From assembly GCA_030549335.1 (NCBI GenBank), contig CM060195.1:10631501-10695500 (forward strand): DNA of 64,000 nt, in the 5' to 3' direction. The notes under the pieces were generated by a model. It was given only the letters and a program-made list of their open reading frames with translations. It searched no databases and had not been told where the DNA came from. The position numbers and the translations under genes were made by a program. Below are positions 23,608 to 35,040 of the stretch, piece by piece. The stretch's first letter is position 1, and every line of letters begins with the position of its first letter. The DNA is from Pontederia crassipes. Taxonomy: Eukaryota; Streptophyta; Magnoliopsida; Commelinales; Pontederiaceae.

Positions 23608-24259
23608 TGTAACGTCCCCAAAATTCGGCTACAATTTAGTTGTCGAACCCTTGGCGGCATTACTTACATAACCTAATTTCATAAAATATTACAGAGGAAA
23701 ACATAATAATAGAAAAAAATTCAATAACATAAAACATAGCGAAAGACTTCTAAACATATAAAATTCCAATATACATATCTAGCCCATGGGCCACATAGGC
23801 TCTAGCATAATATTCAACATAGGGTTCATAATACATAAGTGAGTTCATATAAGAGTAAATGACTCCAAGACCCATAAGCCATATATACTTGACTCTCAAA
23901 GAAGTCCATCATCATAACATAAGTAACATACGATAACTTGGGCCGTGGTCCGACTATCACATGTGCAATCTCGTCGTCAAGAGGCCTTCATCGCGAAGCC
24001 TAAGCCATTAAAGTATCAGGGTGCAGGGGATTTCTCCCATTAGAGTATGTTGAGGCCCATGCATGCTATGTTCCTATAACATGATCTCTACATGTCATGG
24101 CATATGCATTTCATCATAATGGAAACATAAAACATGTGTATGCTATGGACTACATATGCACGCTATATGGCATGTGAACAATCATCATCATAGGTAAGCT
24201 AAGCATATAACAAGCCATATCATACCTTACTTTACTTTATTTTAACATTTTCATTCATA

Positions 24260-24600
24260 ACATCAATGTAACAAAGGGACATACATTAGCATACTTTTAG
24301 GTACTTGCATTATCATAATGATCTTTATGTCAAGTCATATTGTTCATTTATCTTACTTAGAATTTGTCATCTTCATCATTAACATCATATGACTATGGAA
24401 ACATACATTAGCATCACTTAAGATACCTTCATTATCATCATTCTCATCTTTATGTTCCAAGTCATTCATCTTAGTTATTTTAAGTGACTTCATCTTTAAC
24501 ATCATATGACTATGGAACATCCTTTGCATCCTTTTAGGTGCATACTTAATCATCATTTTCATCTTTATGTTCCAAGTCATTCATCTTCGTCACTATAAAT
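24260..24600. repeat. Three tandem copies of a 119-bp unit inside a Gypsy LTR
   Basis: The word AACATCA followed by similar flanks recurs at 24260, 24381 and 24498, with spacings of 121 and 117 bases. Each unit holds ATCTTTATGT and AAGTCAT-like words. Bases 24700-24910 hold two further copies of a different unit of about 125 bases with GGGTCGACATCTGCATTC-like content. Confidence 0.7.
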
Positions 24601-26017
24601 AACTTTCATCTTTTCATCTTCTATATTTATTTAGATAGCTTCTTATCTTATTGATTGAGAAGTCTATAATGGCTCATCGATCTTAACTTTATTTAACTGG
24701 GATCTTTTTGTCCCATTGGAAGCGAGATCTCCTTTGGATCGATATTTGCATTTCGGGGAAGCACAACCTCTTGGGGGCGACGTCTGCATTCCCAGGGAAC
24801 CAGCCACTAAAGCTAGCAGTGACGACTTCAGTTTCCATCGAAAGCGAGACCTCTTTGGGTCGACATCTGCATTCCGGGAAACTAGCCATTGATGCTAGTT
24901 AGTGATGACTTCGGTTCCCATCATCTTACGACAACAATAACAAGACACCTTCATCAATCCGTCTTTTAATTTCATTCATCACATACAATCATTCAATACA
25001 TGTTGCATGTTTTAATCTTATTTAAGGTCATACATACTTCAAATCATTCTAAGTGTGGACATTTCAAACATATACGAGGATCCTGAACTTGTCACAGTCG
25101 TGCCACTATAGGTTACGGCCGTGCCCACACATAGGCATAGGCATGCCCGGTGTATCATGGTTAGGTACTTAGCCATTTTTGCTAAGCATAACTTGGTCAC
25201 GGTCATTCCCACTAATGGCACGGCCGTGCTAGACTCGTTGGTCATTCACGGATGAATGATCGTACCTGCACGCCCGAGACAGAGCGATCACTTTTCACCC
25301 ATTTCCTAAATATTCTAAGACATGGATGTCCTTGGGGTGTCACGGCTGTGCGACCATAAGGTCACGGCCATGACAGAACAACCAAATTCATTCTTTGGGC
25401 ATTTTAACGCTAAGTCTAGGGATCCTATGTGGGTCACGGCCGTGCCTTAATTCGTCATGGCCGTGTCTGATTCCTGGACAACATCTCCTCTGTTTTTGGT
25501 TAGTTATCCCTCTTTTACACATAAATATAAATACATTTGAGATCATGTATTCACCCCACATTGAGAACATATTTTACTTTAGACATCATAAGATTCATGT
25601 ACTATTCTAGCAGTCTTTTTCCATGGTTTATTCCTTATCTCTAAAATTCTATTTCTTTATTTTATTCACTTCAGATATGACGGAACTAGATTTTGATTTT
25701 TTATTTATATAATTTATATATATATATATATAAATTATTATGTTAAGTTCTTCCTCCTCCTTTGCGAGATCGGCATGCGCATTTTGTACAATCTTTAGCA
25801 CCATTATCATGAACATAAATAAAATATGCATGAGAACATTATGCCTACAATCCACATTCATATCAACCATAAACAAAATAGGTCATGAACTAAGCATATA
25901 TGGCAGAAATCATTCTATTACTAATCATGCTTATCAATGAAACAGTAATCATAAGAAAATGATATGAATCTATGCCTAAATGCCCTCCTTCTATTGCTGC
26001 TGTGATGTTGTGAGATT

Positions 26018-26039
26018 AGAGAGAGAGAGAGAGAGAGAG
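26018..26039. repeat. GA dinucleotide run
   Basis: An uninterrupted (GA) run of 22 bases lies in the CT/GA-rich leader part of the Gypsy LTR at 23608-31831. Confidence 0.9.
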
Positions 26040-27409
26040 GGAGGGAGTGGAGAAATGATGTGAGTGGGCTCTTGCCTTGTTGCTGACCGTGAGAGGAAAC
26101 CAGAAAGGGGGAGAGAGAGTGGGTGTGAGAGCTTGTAGGGTGCTATGGACGTTAGTGGAGATTTCCTTCACTTGTGTTGCTGCAGGTGCTCGAGTGGGGG
26201 GCCTCCACTTTCCTGCTACTGTCAAGAAGTGAGGGAACGGAGTGATATTTCAAGGTGTAACACCTCACGATTTTATTAAGGGTAATATAATAATTTTATA
26301 ATTTAATTAGGACGTTTATGGATTGAAAGAAAATTAAGTCTTACTGGGAGTAGGAATTATAATTAGATTGAAATTAGAAATTTCAATTGTATTTGAGATT
26401 TAAAAGAAAGTCTAATGGACATAAACTCCTAAATGGGAAAGGATTGAGAATTTTATGGCTTTAAAAATATTTCAGCCATTAAAATCATATTTATTATTAT
26501 TTTAATCCAAAAATTAATAAAATAATATGAATCTATGCCTTAATGCACATCCCAAATCATCCATATCAAGAACCAACGGTTTGATCTTTATATGCCTTAA
26601 TTCAATCATACAAGCATCATTAAGGTGAAGATTAAAGATTTGGATCCCCTCAAACATACCTTTAGAGTTTAGGTTAAAACCTATTAATCTTAATTTCCTA
26701 TCTCTTCTTGTTCCTTCTTCCTCTTCATAATTCAAAAAATTAGATGATAAAATCTTATCATATTAAATAGTTACGAAAATTAGATAAAAGAAAGAAATAT
26801 AAAGATAAAATAAAAGTAGAATTTGATTGAAAGAAGTTATAGAAGAGATAAAAAGGAATTTGAGTATGAATAAACTTTTTATTAGTATGGTTATGGAATA
26901 ATTAGTGAAATTCATATTTACTTAATCCTGAATATTTAACAAAGATTTAATTAGTGATGGATGGTCAAGATTGATTCTAAAAGAGTCCAAGGCCAATAGT
27001 TTTTAGAACCCTTAGCTACCTCTATAAATAGGACCTAAAGGGTGGCTAGAAAGTATTATTTGCCTCCACAAAATTATGCACGAGAGCCTCTCTTTTCTCC
27101 TTCGTTTTCTCACAAACTGAGATACTTGAGAGCACGGGCAATATATTATTTCGAAGCCCCCGACAAAGGAGAACAAGATCCAAATGGTAGCCGAAGGTTT
27201 CTAGACGTCAATAGAGAGTAATTGTCGGTCAAAGTCCCGACGTCCGTGCAGTCTACAGACAACAGGAACATAGTTGGTTTTTCAACCAACTTAAGGTACG
27301 TAGGGGGATCCCTATATCGAAGTAATTGAAGTATAGTATGAATTAATTGCTTATAGAAATGCATAGATTATGGCATCGGAAATAGAATCGGAAGTCGCGT
27401 TGAAAATGC

Positions 27410-28000
27410 ATATTCTCGACAACAACAGAACCCGGCTCGGGTTCTGCACTACCCGGCCTGGGTTCTTATGAACCCGGTGCGAATAGCATTGAAACCGGAC
27501 CTGGTTCCATGAACTAGACTCAGGTTATGATTTGTGTGGTCTGGATTCTACAACCCGAGACCAAATAGAAGGTGAACAACGTCAACCTGGCCCGAGTTCC
27601 CCCACATTCGGCCCGGACTCTAGCGGTCGTGAGTGGACAGAAGTGAATCGGACCGACTCGGCCCGGGTTCACGTAAGACCCAACCCGAGGTTTAGATGCT
27701 GAACAATATAGAACCCGACTCATGTTCTACATAGCTCGACTTGGGTTCCTATGAATCCGATGTGAATAAGATTAAAATTGGACCGAGTTCAATGAACTTG
27801 GCCGGGATTATGGACAACACGGTTCAAGTTTTCCTTACCCGAGTGTGACACAAAAGTAGACGAATAGATTCGGACTAGGTTTGGACTCACCTGGCCCGAG
27901 TTGTAGTTTTGAGGGAATAATAAATTGGAAACATAACGATGCGGCCCGAGTTCCATCGGACTCAGCCTAAGTTTAGTTATAGAAAATATTATTGTTGAAG
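27410..28000. repeat. Array of ACCCGGCCCGGGTT-type palindromes
   Basis: Diverged copies of a GC-rich palindrome centred on CCCGG occur every 30 to 70 bases, within otherwise AT-rich LTR sequence. Clear copies are near 27430, 27450, 27590, 27660 and 27895. One related word, GACCCGACCCGGGTTTC, lies near 36081 in a different LTR-like block. Confidence 0.7.
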
Positions 28001-28562
28001 TACCGATAAGGATTAATTATAATCATTGTTATATTGATAATTTTTTGATATAATCGTATCATAATTGATCATGGATTATTGATTATTGATAATTGATTTA
28101 TTGCTATGATTGAATTATTGATATGATAATAGATTGTTGTGAATTGTTATATTGAATCATTTGTTAAATTGATTATCGATAATTGACTTATTGATAAAGA
28201 TTGAATTATGGGCATGATTACACATAATCGCATATTGTTATTGATAATTGATAATGGAGAATTGGAATCGATGAAAAAGCGGTTATTGAGAATAGGTGTA
28301 TGGATTTATTGATTGACATCTAATTGATATGACATGATTGATATGATCCCATGATGGTATCCCAAATTGAAAAGGCGCCTAAATTGATAAAGATAGACGT
28401 CATAGGTAAACAAGATAAAAAATAAAAATTATGGGTCTTCATGCTTTGCGTATTGCGACATTTATGGTTGATTGGCCCTACACAACATATGATGTTCCCT
28501 TGATAAAAGAGAGCTCTCGACACGATCTTATGGTTCGTATGATAACTCCAAAAATTAAATGG

Positions 28563-28835
28563 ATAATTGAACAATTGTATTGTCACCTCTATAGTATTGA
28601 CAATTGTATTGCAATCCTAGTGGTTAAAGGACAAATAATTGATTGATTGACAATCGTATTGTGACATTGATGGTATTGACTATTGTATTACAAATTGATT
28701 AATTGACAATCGTATTGTGAACTTTATGGTATTGACAATTGTATTGAACCATTTGCGGTTGAAAAAAGATAATTGTTAACTAACAATCGTATTGTAACCG
28801 TTATGGCATGGACGATTGTGTTGCAACCGATATGA
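28563..28835. repeat. Tandem GACAATYGTATTG repeats
   Basis: The core ACAATCGTATTG or ACAATTGTATTG recurs about eight times, roughly every 35 bases, with alternate C and T at the variable position. It lies in the AT-rich part of the LTR at 26256-31170, just before the solo LTR insertion. Confidence 0.7.
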
Positions 28836-28860
28836 TTGATGGATAAGTGAATTGCGCCCT

Positions 28861-30503
28861 TGATGCGTTATATTTGTAACAATAAAATTTGCTAGCAAGT
28901 GCACTAGTCGCTCAAGTAATATAGTAATAGGAGTAAGAGTGTCGAACCCACGAGGAATATTATTAATTCAATATCTAGATTTATAAATTAATAAGAGAGG
29001 AAAAAACATGGATTTTTGGAAATGAGTTTTAAAAGATAAAGAAAATAAGATAAAGATAAGATAGTGGTGTTGAAGTTAGGCCTTAGGATGAAAATAGATC
29101 AGGATAAATATTTGAACCGTAAAAGATAAATTTAATCTTTAAAGATGGATTAGGAATTTTCCCAAGTTATTAATTTACAAGATTAACATCACAGAGTCCA
29201 CAAACTGGTAATTCTACTATTTAATCCGGTAAATCAAACTATCCTAAATTTAATCAAACCTAAAGTCCCACAAACTGGTATTCGTCAGATAAGATTAAAA
29301 TTAAGATGCATTAATATGAAAATCCTAGACTATTAATCACTCCACAAACTGGTTAGATTAACAGACTACATAAACTTGATTCTCCACACACTAGTTATCA
29401 AATTTATGTTAATTATTAATTTCACATAAAATCAATTAATTCAATTAATGAATTCTGAAATCAAATAGTCCACAAACTGGTAATTACTCAACTCAGAAAT
29501 CCAAGTAATTAAATTAAAAGCATTAAGCACAATTAACTAATTGATCAGAAAAGATTAAAATAAATAATATATGGTCCAAATAGTTTCCCTTCAATAATAA
29601 TCTCCTAACATGAAATAAATAAAAATATGGAGTTCATCTTAGAAATTCTGGAGAGATAATAAAATAATAATAATAATTGGAAGAATTACACCCAAATAGA
29701 TAAAAGTCGAAGCTTCGGATCACGGGCAGACAGTCGGGCAGCCTCTCGGACTTGATCAGGGTCGCGATCAACTTCTAGCCGTCGCACCTCTCTCCTCTTG
29801 GTCGTAGCCTGCAGAGCTCACGATTCTCCGTGGAAGAAAACCTGAACTTCAGAGCACCAATTGAAACGACGGATTAACGATAATTGATAGGGTGCGGACG
29901 GCCTTCAATTCGATCTCGGCCGTAACATCGTACGGTTGACTTTAAAATTATGAGATAAACTCGGCCAAAGATAAATCATTTTATCATTACGCCCAATGAT
30001 AAATTCTTCTTATCTTTACTCCCTTCGAATCTCGGCCATAAGGAAAGAACTAAATCTTTACTCCCAAAGAGATAAAATTCCTTTTACTCCCTCCAAATCT
30101 CGGCCGTAAGGAAGGAATTTAATCTTATTACGCCCAAAAGATAAAATCATTTATCTTTACCCCTTCAAATCTTAGCCGTAACAAAGAAGATTCCTTATCA
30201 TTACCCCCTGGAAATCTCGCCCAAAACGACTTGGGTGTAAAGCCAAATCTCGGCCAAAATGACTTGGGGGTAAAGCCAAATCTCGGCCGTAAGGAATAAT
30301 TTCTTTGAATTTCGGCCGTGTTTTAAATTTTCCTGCAAAATAATTATTCAAATTTAATTAATCCATCCAAATTAAAATATTCAGATAATTAATAAATCCG
30401 GAATTACGATTAAAAGTGACTAAAAATGTTGCATGCCATGAACAAATTATAGAAAAATTAATTAAAATAATAATCTAAAATATGTTATATTTTGCATGCA
30501 TCA
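28861..30503 (-). mobile_element. Solo LTR, target duplication GCCCT/GTCCT
   Basis: Plus-strand ends are TGATGCGTTATA and TGCATGCATCA, so on the minus strand it starts TGATGCATGC and ends AACGCATCA. The flanks are GCCCT (28856-28860) and GTCCT (30504-30508), one difference. Length is 1643 bases. It carries repeated CCACAAACTGGT words (29190-29480) and repeated AATCTCGGCCGTAAGG words (29930-30300). The right end of a second copy forms bases 1-196. No interior is present. The parent family is an LTR retrotransposon whose lineage I cannot fix. Confidence 0.85.
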
Positions 30504-31263
30504 GTCCTAATGGCTGATAGATAATTGATTTCGCCGTCATGATTGATAGATAGTAAATTGCGGCCTTTGTGCCTAATCGATAGTTGATTGGTAATTGCTA
30601 AGTAGGGTCTCCTTTGAGTTTGGTCAATTGAATAAATGATTAACGATAATTGATAATTGAAGTGATTGATATTAATTTATCAGCATTAAATTGATTATAT
30701 GGATAATTATATAATTGATCAATTACTTACTGTTAATAGATAATTGTTATAGGATAAATTATTTATCGTTAATAATGACCTTGTTTATTGATTGTTGATT
30801 GTTCATAGAATTGGATAGTTAATATTGATATTGATTTATTGTTCATATAAATATTGTTATGGGTGACCTTACGTAGTGAGATATCTCATTGGACTGGATT
30901 CATAAAGATAATGGTGAGACGGTTGGTGGCTCCTCTAACGGGTGACATACACATGAATATATAGTACATTATTATGTAGACGTGAGCCATAACCCACAAG
31001 TTATTGGACATTGTGTAAATAGCTTTCACATATTGTAATGTTTTATTGTAAAAATTACTCTTCCGCTTATGTAAGTCAATTTGTTGACTAATCAAAATTA
31101 AATCATAGAATAAAGTGATGTCACCGAGATAGTCTTCTGGACAGGCAAAGAAAAAAATCGAAGCATTACACACAGTGTTGCTAGGGTGGGGTTCTTTGTG
31201 CTGGCCGAATGGTGTTAGGTGAGAGACTGAGAGACTGAGAAGAGTACTGTAGAAAAAGCGGGG

Positions 31264-31649
31264 TGCAGGGCCACTTCAGTCTTTCAGGCGGAAGCTTTCG
31301 GTGTTTTGTGGGAATTGCGGACTGCCAAGCAGCAGAGGCTCTAGAATATCGTCATGGAATCGGATTCTTCCACCCTTATTGATATTATCAACAAGAAACT
31401 TGTTGTGCCTTGGAAACTTTGGAACCTGATGGAGGAAATACAGACTTCTAATTTTTTTTACACATACTAAATGTATTCACTGCCCTAGAAAAGTAAATCA
31501 TGCTGCTGACTACCTTGCCTACCTAGGAAGAAACATTTCTGAAAATATTATCTGGAATGACTGCCCTCAGCAGGGCCTCCTAAATTTTTTGTATCAAAAT
31601 CGTTTTGATCAGCTTCATTAATATATATATATATGCATCTACCTTAAAA
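31264..31649 (+). mobile_element. 5'-truncated L1-type LINE ending in an A-run
   Basis: The insert is flanked by an 11-bp target duplication, AAAAAGCGGGG (31253-31263 and 31650-31660), and ends in an A-run, as expected of LINE insertion. Its translation shows the RNase H-like domain found at the 3' end of plant L1 ORF2, with words such as LRTAKQQ and ESDSSTLIDIINKK, then the HAADYLAYLGR-type segment in another frame, and a short 3' tail with a TA run (31621-31634). Only the last 386 bases of the LINE are present. At least one frame change and early stops separate the pieces, so it is inactive. Reverse transcriptase and endonuclease parts are absent. Confidence 0.85.
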
Positions 31650-31831
31650 AAAAAGCGGGGGTTTATGGGTGATGTCGGCTAGTAGATGAAAAAGCTTAGC
31701 CTTAGGGCATAATTTTAGTGTTAGTATTGGGTCATGGGCTTGGGCTTCGTAATTAGTCTTAAATGATTATAAATTTCTTTCTTATTTATTTAATTTTCTT
31801 TTTCTTTTACTTTATTTTTTAGAATATTACA

Positions 31832-32457
31832 GATATTGAGAAGGTGAACTTCTTGAGCGCTCTCATAAATTTTTGACCGAAACCTGGTCGAGGCTTCTGA
31901 TTGAATCCGGGGAATAAGATCTACTCGCTTGCCATTTCAATCGTGCATTTAATTTTGGATTCCCACGCATTAATCATCGCAATAATTTTTGTGTTCCTTT
32001 TTCTTTTTTAGTTCGCTTCCCTTTTCAGTTGACAAAGGCCATTGATTTCCTTGATGCACCAACAAATTTGTAATAATAATGCTCCGTAAAATTAGTGATC
32101 ACACTGATTCATGTGCCCCCTAACGGGGGAAAGAAAATAGTCCTGCACTTCTCCTTTTGGGAAATAATAAATCTTAATAGATGGAAGGAAAAAAATTCCC
32201 TTCCTTATTTATTTATAATATGGTGATTATTATTACTATAATTACATTATTCCGCTCTCGGAATTGCCATCTTTACATTGATTCTTCGTCAACCACCGTG
32301 GTTTGTCATCTTTCCTCATCATAGTGCACCGGAGGCCACCTGTGGACCTCATCGCCGTCAACGTCATCGTGACGACTTCACCATTGCCAGCCGCTGCACG
32401 TGGCCGTTGCTGCTTGCTTGCTTCCCGCAGTTACTGTCACAAATTAGAAAAGTAAAC
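31832..32457. other. Upstream region of the F-box gene
   Basis: Bases 31837-31914 continue the unidentified ORF-like fragment of 23134-23607 across the LTR insertion. The rest is AT-rich and could hold the promoter; TATTTATAATATGG near 32209 is a weak TATA-like candidate. From 32278 a frame in phase with the F-box start is open but has no ATG before 32458. CTTCCCGCAG at 32421-32430 looks like a splice acceptor, so a 5' leader intron is possible. Confidence 0.4.
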
Positions 32458-34180
32458 ATGAGCGGACCCTGCCTTGAAGATCTTCCTAAGGTGAAACTAA
32501 CGTTACTTGGGATACATCATCAATTCCTGTCATAATACATCGTCTTTTTGGGGCTGGAAATATTCTTTGTTGTCTATTTATCCATCATCTATTCTAACAC
32601 CCGCAATCAGTTTTTTAATGGTTGTTAAATGCAAAGGGCGATTTAATTAAATGATGTCTGAAACTTACATTTTGTTCATTTGCAGGACGTCCTAGTTACA
32701 ATAATATCTTTACTTGATCTGAAAGAGGCTGTTAGGACGAGCATCCTGTCGCGCAAATGGAGATACGTATGGAAGCATCTCCCGCATCTCTATTTAAATG
32801 CTCATAATCTGCTTTCTGATGAAACTAATGACATGATTAATACTCTCCTGAACACGCCAAATGATTGGCGCGACAATGACCGGAAGCCGATGGACAATGA
32901 TCTGGGGAAGGAAATCACCAGGAAGTTTGTTAACAATGTGGACATGATCTTACAGAGCCGCCGTGATTTTGGAGTTCAGAGCTTAGCTATTTCATTTTAC
33001 CTTGATGGAATAAAGCATGCACTTGATCTCGATAGATGGGTTTCATTTGCTGCAGCTTTTATGACAAAGGAGCTCCTTTTATTTATCTGTTTGCAAGGGG
33101 ATACTGCTATTGAGAGGTACAGCTTCCCTTGCCATCTTTTTTCCAGCGGAAGAGGATGTCATTTAGAGTTGTTGTATCTTGGTGGATGCTCCATAGAAAC
33201 AAATCAGGATTTTGACGGCTTTAAGAATCTCAAGAGGTTGCATTTGCGCCTCGTAAATATTACCGACGGCGTCATTCGAGATTTTCTATTCAAATGTGTT
33301 GCTCTGCGAGTGCTGGAGGTCTACAGGTGTGATCAAATAGTAGACCTGGAAATCCCCGACACGTTATGCATGCTGGTACATTTGAGAGTCCATCTCTGTG
33401 TTCATCTGAGAAAGGTGGACGTCTCTGCACCACGTCTATCCTCTCTTGAGTACTGCGGTAAGCAGGTGCCATTAACATTTAGAGGAGGAGCTTCGTTTCT
33501 TGGAAAAGCCGGCATCATGTATACAAGTAGACATTCTTTGATGTCCATTATTCAACAACTCCGTGGTCTGCCTTATCTGAAGACTCTGCAACTTGATTTC
33601 TTTCCAAAGGTGCGATAAAGAAACATATTTTTCTTTTCTGTTCTAAGATATGCCACACATTTTCGTTTTCCTCACACTTTATTTAATACTTGCTCCTTTT
33701 AGGTGTTTGATTTACCAGAACCAGTGACTCAGTTCGTTCATCTGAAACACTTGAAGCTAATTGTTGCTCCAAGGCTCGTTCGTGTGCTATCTTCTCTTCT
33801 CAAAGCCACTCCTTCTCTGGAGACGTTCACCATTCTTGTATGGATTTCTAACTCCCAGGTATATGAACTCCTATTTTGAGGTTTCAGAAACTTGAGGTGA
33901 TCTATACTTCTCCGTGCAGTTAATCGGAAGTAAAGCACTGCATGTGTTAGGCATCAATCTCACAACGTTTTCCCAGTGCTCTCTGATTAATCTCAAGACG
34001 TTTGACATGGCCGGATTTGATGGCTGCCGCCACCAACTCGAGCTTTTGAGCTTGGTAGTTGCAGATGCTGCTCAGCTTGAGGTTATGATGGTATCCTTCA
34101 CAGATGAAGTTGCTCGCAGTTGCTTTGACGAGGAGCTGCGCCCTCGGGTGCCGGGGCACGTGCAGCTAGTGCTCTTCTGA
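32458..34180 (+). CDS. F-box protein with LRR-like repeats and FBD-like C-terminus, four exons
   Basis: Predicted exons are 32458-32490, 32686-33609, 33703-33858 and 33920-34180, all joined in phase 0 with GT...AG introns (195, 93 and 61 bases), giving 457 residues. The F-box spans about residues 6-45: LPK from the tiny first exon joins DVLVTI, then TSILSRKWRYVW and KHLPHL. Residues about 150-310 hold leucine-rich segments (LELLYLGGCSIE, LKRLHLRLVNI, LRVLEVYRCDQI). The last 80 residues have the HQLELLSLVVADAAQLEVM pattern of FBD-type domains. By family knowledge it would be the substrate-binding part of an SCF ubiquitin ligase; substrate unknown. Start chosen because ATG at 32458 is the only in-frame ATG before the F-box. 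No frame disruption is seen. It is flanked by retrotransposon sequence on both sides. Confidence 0.85.
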
Positions 34181-35030
34181 TTGCTCCGTCGAATCTTCCA
34201 ACTAATGGAATGTTTAGTGCATCTATTTTTTTATATGCTGGTACGATGGTAACTAGAGGTAATTAAATACAGATAATTATGCAGAACACTGTTTACAATT
34301 GATTAATTATTTGCTTCTGTATGCAAAATTCTATATAAGGAAAAAGGATTCAAAATTGAAATTTAATGTAATTAATTAAAGAAATCAAAATGTGAAATCA
34401 ATGAATTTAATGGAGGAATCAATTGAAATCAATGTCATTAATGGGGGAATTCAAATTGAAAATTAATTGAAATCAATTCTTAGAGAAGGAAATGAATTCA
34501 AAAACAAGGAATTAAATGACATTAATGAGAGAAAATCAAGAATCAAACGTAAATTGTAATAAAGGAAAGAAATAATTAAAACATGGAAGAATACAAAAGA
34601 AGAAAGAATTAGAATTTGAAACGTGTAACGGCTGACAAATTTCATCAACACGGATATGGAAAGAATTCAAAGCAAATTAAATTCAGGACAAGGAAAGATC
34701 AAAAGAGGGAGGAAATTCGAAATTTAATTCAAAATCAAATAAACAGAATTAAAGCGCGGATGGATCCAAATAGGAAAGGGATTTGAATTCGAACACACAC
34801 TGTGTAACGTCTGACAAGAATTAACACACATGGAAAGGATTTGAATACCAAATTCAAATGCAATAAAGGCAAATTCAAATGCAATTAAGGAAATAATTTC
34901 AAACGAATTTAAAAAAAAGAAAGAAAGGAACATGTAACTCCCAATCAGGGGAGGAGATTCCTCCCCCGATCATGCCTCAGACTCGGCCAGCCAAGCCAAA
35001 GGGCCAGCCAAGCCAAAGGGCTGGCCGAGA

Positions 35031-35040
35031 CTATAAAAGG
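35031..35040 (+). promoter_or_regulatory. TATA box of the LTR-like block
   Basis: CTATAAAAGG lies in a sharp switch from AT-rich to GC-rich sequence, about 75 bases before a CT-rich leader, and is the clearest plus-strand TATA box in this block. Confidence 0.6.

Larger units (their letters stand above)
26256..31170 (+). mobile_element. Second LTR nested in the 23608-31831 LTR
   Basis: It starts TGTAACACCTC and the best right end is AAGCATTACA at 31170. It holds a plausible LTR promoter, TCTATAAATAGG at 27021-27032, followed by a leader and a splice-donor-like AAGGTACGTAGG near 27293-27304, an arrangement seen in Tekay-like LTRs. Bases 27410-28000 are a GC-rich array of ACCCGGCCCGGGTT-like palindromes, and 28000-28860 and 30504-30860 are AT-rich short repeats. 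It is split by the solo LTR at 28861-30503. The flanks (CAAGG and CACAG) do not form a clean duplication, so the right border is approximate. Confidence 0.62.
23608..31831 (-). mobile_element. Ty3/Gypsy LTR, probably solo, target duplication GATAT
   Basis: Ends are TGTAACGTCCCC (23608) and GAATATTACA (31831), flanked by a perfect GATAT on both sides (23603-23607 and 31832-31836). Its own sequence is 23608-26255 plus 31171-31831, less a LINE. It is a relative of the 18356-21974 LTRs: it shares the GGGTGCAGGGGATTT...TTAGAGTATGT stretch near 24020-24050 and CACGGCCGTG-type palindromes at 25080-25460. Internal direct repeats of about 119 bases occur three times at 24260-24600. No interior or second LTR is present. 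Confidence 0.85.

Noticed and set aside
32278-32457. Upstream extension of the F-box protein
   Set aside because: The frame is open, but there is no in-frame ATG before 32458, and a splice-acceptor-like site lies at 32430.
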